A DNA stretch of 64,000 nt from Roseivivax sp. THAF197b. Lineage in GTDB: Bacteria; Pseudomonadota; Alphaproteobacteria; Rhodobacterales; Rhodobacteraceae. The notes under the pieces were generated by a model. That model saw nothing but the letters and a program-made list of their open reading frames with translations. It ran no database searches and was not told where the DNA came from. Of the stretch, positions 56,791 through 64,000 are shown one piece after another. Both the position numbers and the translations under genes were made by a program. Position 1 is the first letter of the stretch, and every line of letters begins with the position of its first letter. The stretch lies in assembly GCF_009363255.1 (NCBI RefSeq), contig NZ_CP045318.1, positions 1,601,501-1,665,500 of the forward strand, read 5' to 3'.

Positions 56791-57699
56791 TCAGGGCTCC
56801 TGCAACCCGTCGAGGTCGCGGCGGATCTCATCGAGGAAAAGATGACCCTCGGGCGCCAGCGGTCGGCGTGCGGGTTCGATCACCACGAAATCGGAATAGA
56901 GCGGCGGATCGATCAGCGGAGAGACCGTCCGGACGACGCCGCCTGCCTGGGCATCAGGCCCCGCGATGATCCAGGGCAGTATGGTGACCCAATCGCTGTT
57001 CGCGACGAGTTCAAGCGTGCCGAGCATCGCATCCATGTCCAGAAGGCGCGCGACGCGGATGCCGTTCGTTTCGAGATATTCCTCGATCTTTGCGCGGCGG
57101 ATATTGGCGCGCGCGGGCACAATCAGGTGCAAGGGGGGCAGGGAGGCCAGTGCGACGGGGCCGAGGTTTTCGAGCCCCTGGCCCGGACGCGACAGCAGCA
57201 TTTCCCGCGAGCGCACGAGCGGCGTGACCTTCAGCCCGGTCTGGCCGGAAAAGCCCGGCACCAGCGCGAAATCCAGCGCCTCGGCGCGCACCATGTCCGT
57301 GAGTGCGCCGGAATAGCCCTCGATCACCTCGATCTCGACGCCGGGATGGGCGGCGGCAAAGCGATCAAGCGCCGGGGCAAGTGCTGCACGCGTCAGGGCC
57401 GGGATCAGGCCCGCGCGGATCTTGCCGCTGATGGCGCCGCCCGCCGCCCGCGCCTCGCCGCTGGCCTGTTCCAGAAGCCTGAGCGCCTCGATGCATTGGG
57501 TGTAATAGCGCTGCCCGGCCGGCGTCGGCGTCACGCCATCGGGGCCGCGCAGGAACAAGGGCAGTCCCAGCGCCTGTTCGACCGCGGCCACATGCTGGGA
57601 AATGCCCGATTGCGTGGCATTCTCGCGTTGTGCGGCGCGGGTGAAGGACTGCTCCTCGACCACGGCCACGACGGAGCGGATCTGGCGCAGGGTGATCAT
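56791..57699 (-). CDS. LysR family transcriptional regulator
   Basis: A 302-residue LysR regulator. The winged HTH is at residues about 1-60 (ITLRQIRSVVAVVEEQSFTRAAQ), followed by the periplasmic-binding-like effector domain. It diverges from the luciferase-like monooxygenase gene, the usual layout for a LysR regulator and its target. The 129-bp spacer is AT-rich but carries no copy of the TetR-type operator. Confidence 0.9.
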   Translation of the reverse strand: MITLRQIRSVVAVVEEQSFTRAAQRENATQSGISQHVAAVEQALGLPLFLRGPDGVTPTPAGQRYYTQCIEALRLLEQASGEARAAGGAISGKIRAGLIPALTRAALAPALDRFAAAHPGVEIEVIEGYSGALTDMVRAEALDFALVPGFSGQTGLKVTPLVRSREMLLSRPGQGLENLGPVALASLPPLHLIVPARANIRRAKIEEYLETNGIRVARLLDMDAMLGTLELVANSDWVTILPWIIAGPDAQAGGVVRTVSPLIDPPLYSDFVVIEPARRPLAPEGHLFLDEIRRDLDGLQEP

Positions 57700-57828
57700 C
57701 GGCTTGCCCTCCGGTCACTTTCGAAATTGTCGCGCCATCAATAATTTTGATCCGCTTTTTTATTCATTATAATTTCACATGAGAGGCCGGCAATATACCT
57801 TCGACGCAGATCATCGAGGGAGGACGTG

Positions 57829-58932
57829 ATGGATCTGGGCTTCTTCACCATGCCGATACACCCGGTCGACAAGGACTGGCGCACATCTCTGGCCGAGGAT
57901 CGCGCGGCGTTCCTGCTGGCCGATGAGTTGGGCTTCACCGAGGCGTATGTGGGCGAGCATGTCACCGACGCGGCCGAGAACATCACCAGTTGCGCGATGT
58001 TCATTGCCTCGCTCGCCTCGGCGACCAAGCAGATCCGTCTGGGGACGGGCACGGTCAACATGCCCAACAGCCATCCCGCCGCCGTGGCCGCGCAGATGGC
58101 CATGCTCGACCACATGCTGGACGGGCGGTTCAATTTCGGCATCTCACCCGGAGGCCTCGCCTCGGATGCGGAAGTGTTCGGCAATCTCGACAAGGATCGC
58201 CCGGGCATGTTCCTCGAAGCGATCAACATGGTGCTTGAGATCTGGGCCCGCGAGGCCCCCTACAACATCAAGGGGGAGCACTGGGAGGTCTCGACCGAGC
58301 GCACGCAGATGACAGAGATCGGGCAGGGCATCATGCCGAAGCCCTTGCAGCGCCCGCATCCGCCCATCGTGGTGACTGCCGTGGCGCCGTTCTCGAAGGG
58401 CGTGACCGAGGCGGCGGCGCGCGGTTGGGACCCGATCAGCGCCAACTTCCTGATGCCGCAATGGGTCAAGAGCCACTGGCCGAAATACGTAGAAGGCTGC
58501 GAACGGGCGGGCCGTCCCGCCGATCCCGCAAACTGGCGCGTGGCGAAAAGCGTCTTCGTGGCCGACGACATGGACACGGCGCGCCGCTACGCCACCGATC
58601 CGGACAGCCCCTACCGGTTCTATTACAGCCAGCTTCTGACCAAGATGCGCAAGCATAACCGGCTGGGATTGTTCAAGGAACATCAGGATCAGCCCGATGA
58701 CGAGGTCACGCTCGATCATGTCTGCGACCGGTTGATCATCTGGGGCACGCCCGACAAGGTCACCGACGATCTGCTGGCCTTCCAGGACGAGGTCGGTCAA
58801 TTCGGCACGCTGCTCGTTGCAGGCAAGGACTGGGCCGATGTTGACCTCGCCCGCCGCTCCATGGTGCTGTTGGCCGAGAAGGTGAAACCCGCGATCGACA
58901 CGGCAACAGCGGCACAACAGGCGGCAGAGTGA
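57829..58932 (+). CDS. Luciferase-like (LLM) flavin monooxygenase
   Basis: A 367-residue TIM-barrel monooxygenase of the bacterial luciferase family that uses reduced FMN. Conserved segments: AEDRAAFLLADELGFTEAYVGEH, RLGTGTVNMPNSHPAAVAAQ and LDGRFNFGISPGG. Related enzymes open rings (RutA, trigonelline monooxygenase) or cut C-S or C-N bonds. The ATG at 57829 has AGGGAGGA upstream; the GTG three bases earlier is too close. Needs a flavin reductase, such as the one at 44344. Confidence 0.88.
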   Translation: MDLGFFTMPIHPVDKDWRTSLAEDRAAFLLADELGFTEAYVGEHVTDAAENITSCAMFIASLASATKQIRLGTGTVNMPNSHPAAVAAQMAMLDHMLDGRFNFGISPGGLASDAEVFGNLDKDRPGMFLEAINMVLEIWAREAPYNIKGEHWEVSTERTQMTEIGQGIMPKPLQRPHPPIVVTAVAPFSKGVTEAAARGWDPISANFLMPQWVKSHWPKYVEGCERAGRPADPANWRVAKSVFVADDMDTARRYATDPDSPYRFYYSQLLTKMRKHNRLGLFKEHQDQPDDEVTLDHVCDRLIIWGTPDKVTDDLLAFQDEVGQFGTLLVAGKDWADVDLARRSMVLLAEKVKPAIDTATAAQQAAE

Positions 58933-59738
58933 GCATGCAGGCAGATCTGGGCAGCGTGACGCTGCATTATCGCATCGACGGGCCCGACGGGGCGCCCTGG
59001 CTGATCCTGTCGAACTCGCTGGGCGCGGATCTGTCCATGTGGGACGACCAGATCCCGGTTCTGACCGGCACCTACCGCGTGCTGCGCTACGACACGCGCG
59101 GACATGGCGGATCCTCCACGCCCGAGGGGCCTTACAGCTTCGACGACCTTTTGGGCGATGTGCTGGGGCTGATGGACCACCTCGGGATCGAGACTGCGGC
59201 GTTCATGGGGCTGTCGATGGGCGGCATGACGGGGCTTGGCCTTGCCATTCACCACCCCGACCGGATCACGCAGGTCATCTGCGCCGATGGCCGTGCGGAT
59301 GCGCCGGAACCGTTTCGCGCCATGTGGGACGAACGGATCGCCAAGGTCGAGGCAGGCGGGCTGGAGGCCATCGCGGACGGCACGCTCGCAAGCTGGCTGA
59401 CCGAGGATTGGCGTGCGGAAAACCCCGAGCGTGTGGCGGCGATCCGGGACATGGTCCTTGCCAATGATCCTACGGGCTACATCGCCTGTTGCCGCGCGCT
59501 TCAGGGCCTCGACTACCTGCGGCATCTGCCGGAGGCCGGGGCACCCATCCTTTTCGTGGGCGGCAGCGAGGACAAGGGTGCTGCGCCCGAAGTCATGCAG
59601 GCCATGGCCGAAGCCACGCCGGGCGGCGCCTATATCGCCATTCCCGATGCGGCCCATGTGGCCAATATCAACCGGCCCGAGGCGTTCAATATCGCGATCT
59701 CGGACGTGCTGGGCCTGTCGGACGCATCGCCTGTATGA
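58929..59738 (+). CDS. Alpha/beta hydrolase, 3-oxoadipate enol-lactonase-like
   Basis: A 269-residue alpha/beta hydrolase. Oxyanion region ILSNSLGADLSMWD, YDTRGHGGSS, nucleophile elbow GLSMGG (Ser near residue 96), and catalytic His in DAAHVANIN. The pattern is PcaD-like, but the substrate may be an amide, lactone or enol product of the monooxygenase. The GTG at 58929 overlaps the LLM stop by 4 bp; an ATG at 58935 is an alternative. Confidence 0.85.
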   Translation: MSMQADLGSVTLHYRIDGPDGAPWLILSNSLGADLSMWDDQIPVLTGTYRVLRYDTRGHGGSSTPEGPYSFDDLLGDVLGLMDHLGIETAAFMGLSMGGMTGLGLAIHHPDRITQVICADGRADAPEPFRAMWDERIAKVEAGGLEAIADGTLASWLTEDWRAENPERVAAIRDMVLANDPTGYIACCRALQGLDYLRHLPEAGAPILFVGGSEDKGAAPEVMQAMAEATPGGAYIAIPDAAHVANINRPEAFNIAISDVLGLSDASPV

Positions 59739-60703
59739 GCGAAGAGGCCCGGCCCGACGTCGTGCAGACACCCGCGCTGGCCTATCTGCCGGTGGCCCTT
59801 TTCGGCATGACCATGGGGCTTCTGGGCCTTGGACTCGCACTCTACGCGGCGGGCTTTACCACGCTGTCCTTCTGGATCGGCGGGGGCGGCAGCGCGGTGC
59901 TGCTGCTTCTGCTGACGGCCTATGCGCTGAAGGCGCTGCACTATCCCGATCATGTCGCGCGCGAATGGGGAGATCCGGTGCGGTTGGCCTTCTTTCCGGC
60001 GGCCAGCCTGTCGGTGATCCTGATATCCATCCTGATCTGCCGCGATCTGCCCTGGCTCGCGCGGCCGCTCTGGATCGGCGGCGCGGCGGTGCAGGCGGTG
60101 ATGACCGTGATCGTCTTCTCGGCCTGGATATCGCATCGCGCCTTCGGGCCGGGCCATCTCTCGCCCGCATGGTTCATCCCGGCCGTGGGCAATGCCATCG
60201 TGCCGGCGGCAGGCGTGCCTTTGGGATATGTGGAGCTGAGCTGGTACTTCTTCTCCGTGGGTGTGCTCTTCTGGATCGTGCTGCTGACATTGGTTTTTAA
60301 TCGCCTGATCTTCCACGACCCGATGCCGGGCAAGATGCGCCCGACGCTGGTGATCCTGATCGCGCCGCCTGCCGTGGCCTGCCTTGCCTGGCTGCAGCTC
60401 AATGGCGGGGCGGTGGATGCGCTCGCGCGGATCTTCATCAATCTGGGCTACTTTTTCGCCGCTTTGGTGGCCATCCGTATTCCGTCGCTTCTGAAGCTGC
60501 CCTTCGCGCTGTCCTTCTGGGCGCTGTCCTTCCCGCTGGCCGCGCTGACCAGTGCCAGCTTCCAGTTCGCCGCGCTGGCGGGATCGCCACTGCATGCATG
60601 GATCGGCTGGGGGCTTCTGGTACTGCTGTGCGGGGTGATCGCCGCATTGAGCCTGCGAACACTGAAAGCGGCCCTTCGGGGGGAGATCTGCTTGCCCGAC
60701 TGA
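59735..60703 (+). CDS. TDT family transporter (TehA/SLAC1-like)
   Basis: A 322-residue membrane protein with about ten helices of the tellurite-resistance/dicarboxylate transporter family: FGMTMGLLGLGLAL in helix 1 and WFIPAVGNAIVPAAG in the middle. Likely moves small anions, perhaps the organic acid product of the locus. Its ATG overlaps the hydrolase stop by 4 bp. Confidence 0.85.
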   Translation: MSEEARPDVVQTPALAYLPVALFGMTMGLLGLGLALYAAGFTTLSFWIGGGGSAVLLLLLTAYALKALHYPDHVAREWGDPVRLAFFPAASLSVILISILICRDLPWLARPLWIGGAAVQAVMTVIVFSAWISHRAFGPGHLSPAWFIPAVGNAIVPAAGVPLGYVELSWYFFSVGVLFWIVLLTLVFNRLIFHDPMPGKMRPTLVILIAPPAVACLAWLQLNGGAVDALARIFINLGYFFAALVAIRIPSLLKLPFALSFWALSFPLAALTSASFQFAALAGSPLHAWIGWGLLVLLCGVIAALSLRTLKAALRGEICLPD

Positions 60704-60723
60704 TCCCGCTCAAGGCTTGCGCC

Positions 60724-61278
60724 TTACGGGTCGAACGGATGTTCCTCGAGCCGCGCGCGGATATCGTCGTCCAGCGGCGTGTCGAACGAGTTCAGCATGA
60801 AACCCAGCGTCGAGTAGAAGCCCACGGTGGCCATCAGGTCCAGCAGGGCCGCCTTGCCATAGCTTGCGATCATCGCGTCCCGCGTCGCGGGCGTCAGGCG
60901 CGAGGTGTCGAACAGCTCGTCCACGGCATTTGTCAGCAGAGTGTCCTCATCGCTCATGGCGGCTTTCGGCCCCATGGCCGTGGCGATGCGCGCATCCGAC
61001 AGCCCAACCTTTCGGGCCCGTTCGATATGCTGGAGCCATTCGTATTCCGACCCCAGCCGGAACCCCGTGCGCAGGATGACGACTTCACTGCGGACAGGGC
61101 CCAAGGCCGTCCCGTTGACGATATGGTCCCGCAGATCCATCCAGGCCCGCAGCAGCTCCGGATGGTGCGCCATGGTGCGATAGACGTTGAGCTGCCCGGC
61201 AAATCCGTCGCGCAGATCCGCGATCTCGCTGGGCCAGTTGCTGTCGGGCAGGGGGGCGAGGTTGTGCTCCGCCGTCAT
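60724..61278 (-). CDS. Carboxymuconolactone decarboxylase-like protein
   Basis: A 184-residue helical protein of the AhpD/CMD superfamily: VRSEVVILRTGFRLGSEYEWLQHIERAR. It has no cysteine, so the AhpD-type redox pair is absent; a decarboxylase-like or other acid-base role is more likely. The ATG at 61278 has GGGAAAG upstream. It converges with the TDT gene. Confidence 0.78.
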   Translation of the reverse strand: MTAEHNLAPLPDSNWPSEIADLRDGFAGQLNVYRTMAHHPELLRAWMDLRDHIVNGTALGPVRSEVVILRTGFRLGSEYEWLQHIERARKVGLSDARIATAMGPKAAMSDEDTLLTNAVDELFDTSRLTPATRDAMIASYGKAALLDLMATVGFYSTLGFMLNSFDTPLDDDIRARLEEHPFDP

Positions 61279-61323
61279 GTGCTTTCCCTCCATTGCGCGA
61301 TCCGGCCCGGCCAAGGCGCCGGT

Positions 61324-62919
61324 TCAGACAACGTCGAACGGTTCGAAATCATTGGCGCGCGCGCGGTGCCACCGTCCGAGATAGCCGAACTTGTCCTCCT
61401 CCTCTCGCAGGAGGAAACCGTCGGGCAGATAGGGATAGACATCCTCGCCGGTGACCATGTCGCGCGCGCTTTCGCGCATCATCAGGTGATGCGGCCGGAA
61501 ATCGCCGGGTGCCGAAAGGCCCGCGGCTCCCGTCATCTCGGCCAGCGCCTTCAACGTGTTGTTGTGGAACCGGTAGACGCGTTCGGCCTTGCCCACGGGA
61601 TCGAGCGCGCGCTGCCGCCACGGGTCCTGCGTGGCCACGCCCACGGGGCAATGGTTGGTGTGGCAGGCCTGCGCCTGGATGCAGCCGATGGCGAACATGA
61701 AGCCGCGCGCGGAATTGGCCCAATCGGCGCCCAGCGCCAGAGCCTTGGCAATATCGAACGACGTCAGAAGCTTGCCCGAAGCGCCGATCTTGATCTGGTC
61801 GCGCAGACCGGCCCCGCGCAGGGTGTTATGCGCAAAGACCAGCCCCTCGACGAGCGGCATGCCGATATGGTTGGCAAATTCCAGAGGTGCCGCCCCCGTG
61901 CCGCCTTCCTTGCCGTCGATCACGATGAAATCGGGCACGATCCCGGTCTCCAGCATCGCCTTCACGATGCACATGAATTCCCGCCGGTGCCCGATGCACA
62001 TCTTGAAGCCCACGGGCTTGCCATGGGCATGGGCGCGCATCTTGCCGATGAACTGAACAAGCTCCAGCGGTGTGGAAAACTCGGGGTTTGCGGCGGGTGA
62101 GACGCAATCCTGTCCCATCGGGATATCGCGGGCCTCGGCGATCTCGGGCGTGATCTTGGAGGCGGGCAGCATGCCGCCATGGCCGGGCTTGGCGCCCTGG
62201 CTCAGCTTCAGCTCGATGAGTTTGACCTGCGGGTCTGCCGCCTGTTCGGAGAATTTCGCAGGATCGAAGCGTCCATCCTCGGTGCGGCAGCCGAAAAAGC
62301 CGGAGCCCACCTCGTAGATCAGATCGCCGCCGCCTTCTCGGTGATAGCGGCTGATCCCGCCTTCGCCGGTGTCATGGGCAAACCCGCCCTTGGCCGCGCC
62401 GGTATTGAGCGCGAGGATCGCATTGGCCGACAGCGCGCCAAAGGACATCGCCGAGATGTTGTAGAGCGAGGCGTCATAGGGTTGCGTGCAGTCCGGTCCG
62501 CCGATGCGCACGCGGAAATCATGGTCTTCAAGATGCTTGGGCGCCACGGAATGGGTGATCCATTCGTAGCCCTGATCGTAGACCCGCTGACGGGTGCCGA
62601 AGGGGCGCTTGTCCTCGACGCCCTTGGCGCGCTGATAGACGATGGAGCGCTTGTCGCGGGAAAACGGCTCCTCGTCCTGATCGCTTTCAATGAGGTACTG
62701 GCGGATCTCCGGGCGGATGCCTTCGAACATGAAGCGCATGCGGCCCAGAAGCGGGTAGTTGCGCAGGATCGAATGGCTGTCCTGCAGAAAATCGTAGAGC
62801 CCGAGGGCTGTCAGCGCGCCGAAGATCGCGACGCCAAACCAGAACCACGCCGACCAGAACACCCCGATCAGGGAGAGAAGGGCCAGAAGGCCGACCCCGA
62901 TCAATACCGCATAACGCAT
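61324..62919 (-). CDS. FMN-binding glutamate synthase family protein
   Basis: A 531-residue protein with two N-terminal membrane segments (about residues 4-42) and a GltB2-like FMN domain. The conserved Cys cluster is CIQAQACHTNHCPVGVAT, as in 3Fe-4S glutamate synthases, and FIVIDGKEGGTGAAP binds the flavin. It lacks a glutaminase domain, so ammonia or another amino donor may be used. 27 bp after the class III aminotransferase gene on the same strand. Confidence 0.85.
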   Translation of the reverse strand: MRYAVLIGVGLLALLSLIGVFWSAWFWFGVAIFGALTALGLYDFLQDSHSILRNYPLLGRMRFMFEGIRPEIRQYLIESDQDEEPFSRDKRSIVYQRAKGVEDKRPFGTRQRVYDQGYEWITHSVAPKHLEDHDFRVRIGGPDCTQPYDASLYNISAMSFGALSANAILALNTGAAKGGFAHDTGEGGISRYHREGGGDLIYEVGSGFFGCRTEDGRFDPAKFSEQAADPQVKLIELKLSQGAKPGHGGMLPASKITPEIAEARDIPMGQDCVSPAANPEFSTPLELVQFIGKMRAHAHGKPVGFKMCIGHRREFMCIVKAMLETGIVPDFIVIDGKEGGTGAAPLEFANHIGMPLVEGLVFAHNTLRGAGLRDQIKIGASGKLLTSFDIAKALALGADWANSARGFMFAIGCIQAQACHTNHCPVGVATQDPWRQRALDPVGKAERVYRFHNNTLKALAEMTGAAGLSAPGDFRPHHLMMRESARDMVTGEDVYPYLPDGFLLREEEDKFGYLGRWHRARANDFEPFDVV

Positions 62920-62946
62920 ATGGTCCCCCTTCGTCTCGTCCGGTGC

Positions 62947-64000
62947 TCAGAGTGTCGCGGTGATGGCCCTGTTGAGCTTGTCGACCAATTCGTCGAGCTG
63001 CGCATCCTCGATGATGAAGGGCGGTGCGAGCAGGATGTGATCGCCAGTCTTGCCGTCGATCGTGCCCGACATCGGGTAGCAGACGAGGCCTTCGGCAAAG
63101 GCCGCCTTCTTCAGCGTCGCGCCCAGCTTTCGGGCGGGATCGAAGGGCGCCTTGGTGCTGCGATCCTCCACAAGCTCGATGCCACGGAACAGCCCGCGCC
63201 CCCGGATGTCGCCCACATGCGGATGCTGGCCGAAACGGTCCTGCAGGCGCGCAACCAGCTTGTCGCCCTGTTCGTTGACCCGCCGGATCAATCCGCGGTT
63301 CAGGATCGCGCTGACCACGGCGTGCCCCGCAGCCGCCGCTGCCGGGTGGCCCAGATAGGTATGGCCATGCTGGAAGAACCCGGAGCCATCGGCCAGCGTC
63401 TGATAGATCTCGGCGGTGCAGAGCATGGCCCCGATGGGCTGGTAGCCCGCACCGAGGCCTTTCGCGATGCACAGGATATCCGGCGCGATGCCGTCCTGTT
63501 CGCAGGCGTAAAGCGTGCCGGTCCGGCCCATGCCGCACATCACTTCGTCGAGGATCAGAAGGATCCCGTACTTGTCGCAGATCTCGCGGATGCGCTTGAA
63601 ATAGCCCGGCGCCGGGGCAAGCGCGCCTGCCGTGGCACCCACCACGGGTTCGGCCATGAAGGCCATGACTGTCTCTGGGCCGACGCGCAGAAGCTCATCC
63701 TCCAGCGCCTGTGCGGCACGCGCCCCGTATTCTTCAAGGCTCTCGTCGTCGCGGCGATAGCGGTATTCGTAGCAGGGATCGATATGGCTCACGTCCAAGA
63801 GAAGGGGCCCGAATTGCTGGCGCCGCCATTCATTGCCGCCCGCCGACAGCGCGCCGATCGTGTTGCCGTGATAGCTTTGCTTGCGGGCGATGAGCCGCCC
63901 GCGTTCGGGCTGGCCCTTTTCGACCCAGTATTGCCGCGCGAGCTTGATCGCGGCTTCCGTGGCCTCGGACCCGCCGGAGACGAGATAGACCCGGTCGAGA
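62947..64000 (-). CDS. Class III PLP aminotransferase (5' end off window)
   Basis: The C-terminal ~350 residues of a fold-type I, class III aminotransferase (omega-amino acid or diamine type). The PLP lysine is in CIAKGLGAGYQPIGAML, preceded by ILILDEVMCGMGRTG. The N-terminus lies past the right edge; the reading frame is open to position 64000 (LDRVYLVSGGSEATEAAIK). It is transcribed ahead of the FMN glutamate-synthase-like gene and may be coupled to it in amino-group handling. Confidence 0.88.
   Translation of the reverse strand, partial: LDRVYLVSGGSEATEAAIKLARQYWVEKGQPERGRLIARKQSYHGNTIGALSAGGNEWRRQQFGPLLLDVSHIDPCYEYRYRRDDESLEEYGARAAQALEDELLRVGPETVMAFMAEPVVGATAGALAPAPGYFKRIREICDKYGILLILDEVMCGMGRTGTLYACEQDGIAPDILCIAKGLGAGYQPIGAMLCTAEIYQTLADGSGFFQHGHTYLGHPAAAAAGHAVVSAILNRGLIRRVNEQGDKLVARLQDRFGQHPHVGDIRGRGLFRGIELVEDRSTKAPFDPARKLGATLKKAAFAEGLVCYPMSGTIDGKTGDHILLAPPFIIEDAQLDELVDKLNRAITATL

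Noticed and set aside
57700..57828. Possible sixth copy of the TetR-type operator before the LLM gene
   Set aside because: The spacer is AT-rich, but no pair of half-sites with 6-bp spacing could be found.

Overview
The window is GC-rich DNA with tightly packed, often 4-bp-overlapping genes, almost certainly from an alphaproteobacterium of the Rhodobacterales (Roseobacter-like). Grounds: the lptF-lptG-lptD block divergent from pepA; a suf operon opened by an IscR that has one cysteine instead of the usual three; a bactofilin/M23 pair; and intergenic repeats of the type common in this group. No phage, insertion sequence, CRISPR array or rRNA operon was seen. One tRNA (Arg, CCG) is present.

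Region 1 (1-31.2 kb) is mostly housekeeping. It holds the LPS export operon (lptD cut by the window edge), pepA-holC, a membrane aspartic protease, MarC, an ABC-F ATPase, ndk, small membrane proteins, a TfoX_C/aminotransferase pair, cysS, a repeat-rich spacer, citramalate synthase, a squalene/phytoene-synthase-like protein, an MFS permease, a cobK-like/AlkA-like/esterase operon, an HNH nuclease, bactofilin and M23 peptidase, a DUF455 protein, Bcp, a large AsmA/YhdP-like protein, queA, another MFS permease, a DUF924 protein and an alpha/beta hydrolase.

Region 2 (31.2-42.4 kb) is the iron-sulfur assembly operon: iscR, cysteine desulfurase, sufB, five translationally coupled extra genes, sufC, sufD, two membrane proteins and sufS. 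A palindrome (TAGAA-N3-TTCTA) overlaps the -10 box of the iscR promoter. A second copy lies inside the cysteine desulfurase gene, written with codons that look rare here. After sufS there is no sufA or sufT; instead comes a SAM methyltransferase that I tentatively read as DsyB (bacterial DMSP synthesis). An animal-type heme peroxidase and the tRNA close the region.

Region 3 (44.3-61.3 kb) is the most interesting part: an accessory catabolic locus. It has a flavin reductase, a cupin, an FAD monooxygenase resembling 2,6-dihydroxypyridine 3-hydroxylase, OsmC, a TetR regulator, a peroxiredoxin, a three-subunit molybdenum hydroxylase, a TRAP transporter, and a LysR regulator next to a luciferase-like monooxygenase, an enol-lactonase-like hydrolase, a TDT transporter and a carboxymuconolactone-decarboxylase-like protein. 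Five AT-rich operators of one design (TTATTTAT-N6-ATAATTAA, imperfect) stand before the cupin/FAD monooxygenase, the OsmC-TetR pair, the peroxiredoxin/Mo-hydroxylase and both sides of the TRAP divergon. I infer one TetR-controlled regulon for uptake and oxidation of an unknown, possibly N-heteroaromatic, compound. The window ends with an FMN-dependent glutamate-synthase-like protein and a class III aminotransferase cut by the edge.
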